A stretch of DNA of 5,729 nt from Candidatus Aminicenantota bacterium (lineage in GTDB: Bacteria; Acidobacteriota; Aminicenantia; Aminicenantales; JAFGAV01), in contig VGJG01000134.1 of the NCBI GenBank assembly GCA_016867615.1, forward strand, positions 1 through 5,729, given 5' to 3'. Each line of letters starts with the position of its first letter. Within the stretch, counting starts at the first letter, position 1. This document shows, piece after piece, positions 5,130-5,729 of this stretch. The notes under the pieces were generated by a model. It saw only the letters and a program-made list of their open reading frames with translations, did not search any database and had not been told where the DNA came from. Both the position numbers and the translations under genes were made by a program.

Positions 5130-5729
5130 CTCTCGCCGAGAGGAGACCACAACCCGTAGCTCTCCTCGTGAACGCGGCACTTGCCCTCGGACGTCCAGCG
5201 GAGGCCGTAGTTGTAGCCGAACCAAAGGTATGCGTCCCCGCCGCCGTTCTCCGTGGTGATGATATAGCGTGCGGCGACGTTCCCGATGCCCAAAGCCTTG
5301 GAGCCCGGAGGGGCGCCCTCGCCCAGGTCGCCCTTGTTGACGTCGAACGGGATCCAGCCGTAGGGCGGCAGGTAAACCTCTGTCCAGCGGTGGAAGACGT
5401 CGTCGAAGCTCGCGTCGTCGCCCCGCAGGCTGACGGCCCCGACATAGCGGATAGGCACCCCGAGCGAGCGGCAGAGAGCGATCATGGCGTAGGAGTATTC
5501 GGAGCACGAAGCCGTCCCCCTCCGGAGCACGGTCGGAGCGGGGTTCCAGCCTCCCACCGGCTTGAGGTTGTAGCTCAAATGGTCGGCCAGGTATTCATAC
5601 ACGCGCCGCACGATCCAGTAGGGATTCTTCTCCTTGCCGGCGATCTTCTGGGCGAGCTCCCGGATGGCGGGGTCGCTCATCCGGTATTTGTCGCCGTCCC
5701 GCGTGTATTTTTCCCTGATGTCGGCCGGG
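5105..5729 (-). CDS. Transglutaminase-like cysteine hydrolase domain protein, C-terminal part
   Basis: The frame is open on the minus strand to the right edge, so the start is outside the window; 207 residues are visible. The in-frame ATG at 5680 is probably internal, because the 16 residues before it (PADIREKYTRDGDKYR) match the conserved lead-in to this domain. The papain-like core is complete: NPYWIVRRVYEYL helix, RGTASCSEYS with the nucleophile Cys (codon 5506-5504), FHRWTEVYLP with His (5392-5390), and WIPFDVN with Asp (5344-5342). These form the Cys-His-Asp triad of bacterial transglutaminase-like proteins, which mostly act as proteases, amidases or cross-link hydrolases; many are exported, but the N-terminus needed to judge that is missing. 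The tail after the triad (YLWFGYNYGLRW and a Gly/Tyr-rich end) is a small extra beta region. The gene converges on the AKR-like gene with a 25-base gap; their relation is unclear. Confidence 0.88.
   Translation of the reverse strand, partial: PADIREKYTRDGDKYRMSDPAIRELAQKIAGKEKNPYWIVRRVYEYLADHLSYNLKPVGGWNPAPTVLRRGTASCSEYSYAMIALCRSLGVPIRYVGAVSLRGDDASFDDVFHRWTEVYLPPYGWIPFDVNKGDLGEGAPPGSKALGIGNVAARYIITTENGGGDAYLWFGYNYGLRWTSEGKCRVHEESYGLWSPLGERKYHRPLK

Noticed and set aside
1..5729. A single functional operon or defence/biosynthetic island spanning the window
   Set aside because: Gene directions alternate, most units have their own promoter, and the products belong to unrelated, mostly widespread families; no transposase, integrase, toxin-antitoxin or CRISPR feature is visible.

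Overview
The window is GC-rich bacterial chromosomal-type DNA, densely packed, with third codon positions mostly G or C. It holds seven protein genes, two of them cut by the window ends. Shine-Dalgarno sites and E. coli-like -35/-10 boxes are visible, and one product has a Tat signal and ferredoxin-type clusters. This suits a GC-rich Gram-negative bacterium. The mix (M20 hydrolase, HDAC-family deacetylase, small proline dehydrogenase, Tat-exported Fe-S aldo/keto-reductase-like protein) reminds me of Acidobacteriota/Aminicenantota-type genomes, but nothing here fixes the taxon. I see no mobile element, CRISPR array, tRNA, rRNA or phage gene, and no gene-free stretch longer than about 160 bases.

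Layout. 1-90 (-): N-terminus of a family 4-type glycosyltransferase running off the left edge. 91-215: divergent promoter region. 216-1445 (+): M20 zinc peptidase/deacylase, joined by an ATGA overlap to cutA (1442-1765, +). 1740-2708 (-): an HDAC11-like (class IV) deacetylase whose 3' end overlaps the cutA 3' end by 26 bp. 2709-2847: a second divergent promoter region containing a small array of near-repeats between the two -35 boxes. 2848-3693 (+): monofunctional proline dehydrogenase. 3694-3849: intergenic region with a strong post-stop hairpin and a 10-bp inverted repeat that runs into a near-consensus promoter. 3850-5079 (+): Tat-exported aldo/keto-reductase-fold protein with two C-terminal [4Fe-4S] motifs and a degenerate AKR catalytic tetrad. 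5080-5104 is a short convergent gap with a hairpin, followed by 5105-5729 (-), the C-terminal part of a transglutaminase-like cysteine hydrolase whose start lies beyond the right edge.

The genes do not form one pathway. They look like separate short transcription units, each with its own promoter: glycosyltransferase; M20-cutA; deacetylase; proline dehydrogenase; AKR-like protein. The most interesting points are the AKR-like protein that has lost three of four canonical catalytic residues yet keeps a Tat signal and eight cluster cysteines, the bacterial class IV deacetylase sharing a repeat-bearing control region with proline dehydrogenase, and the inverted repeat over the AKR promoter. Two starts differ from the longest reading frame: for both the M20 protein and proline dehydrogenase, a promoter -10 box lies on or after the upstream candidate start, so the downstream ATG with a good Shine-Dalgarno is preferred. 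I found no clear evidence of a wholly new multi-gene system.
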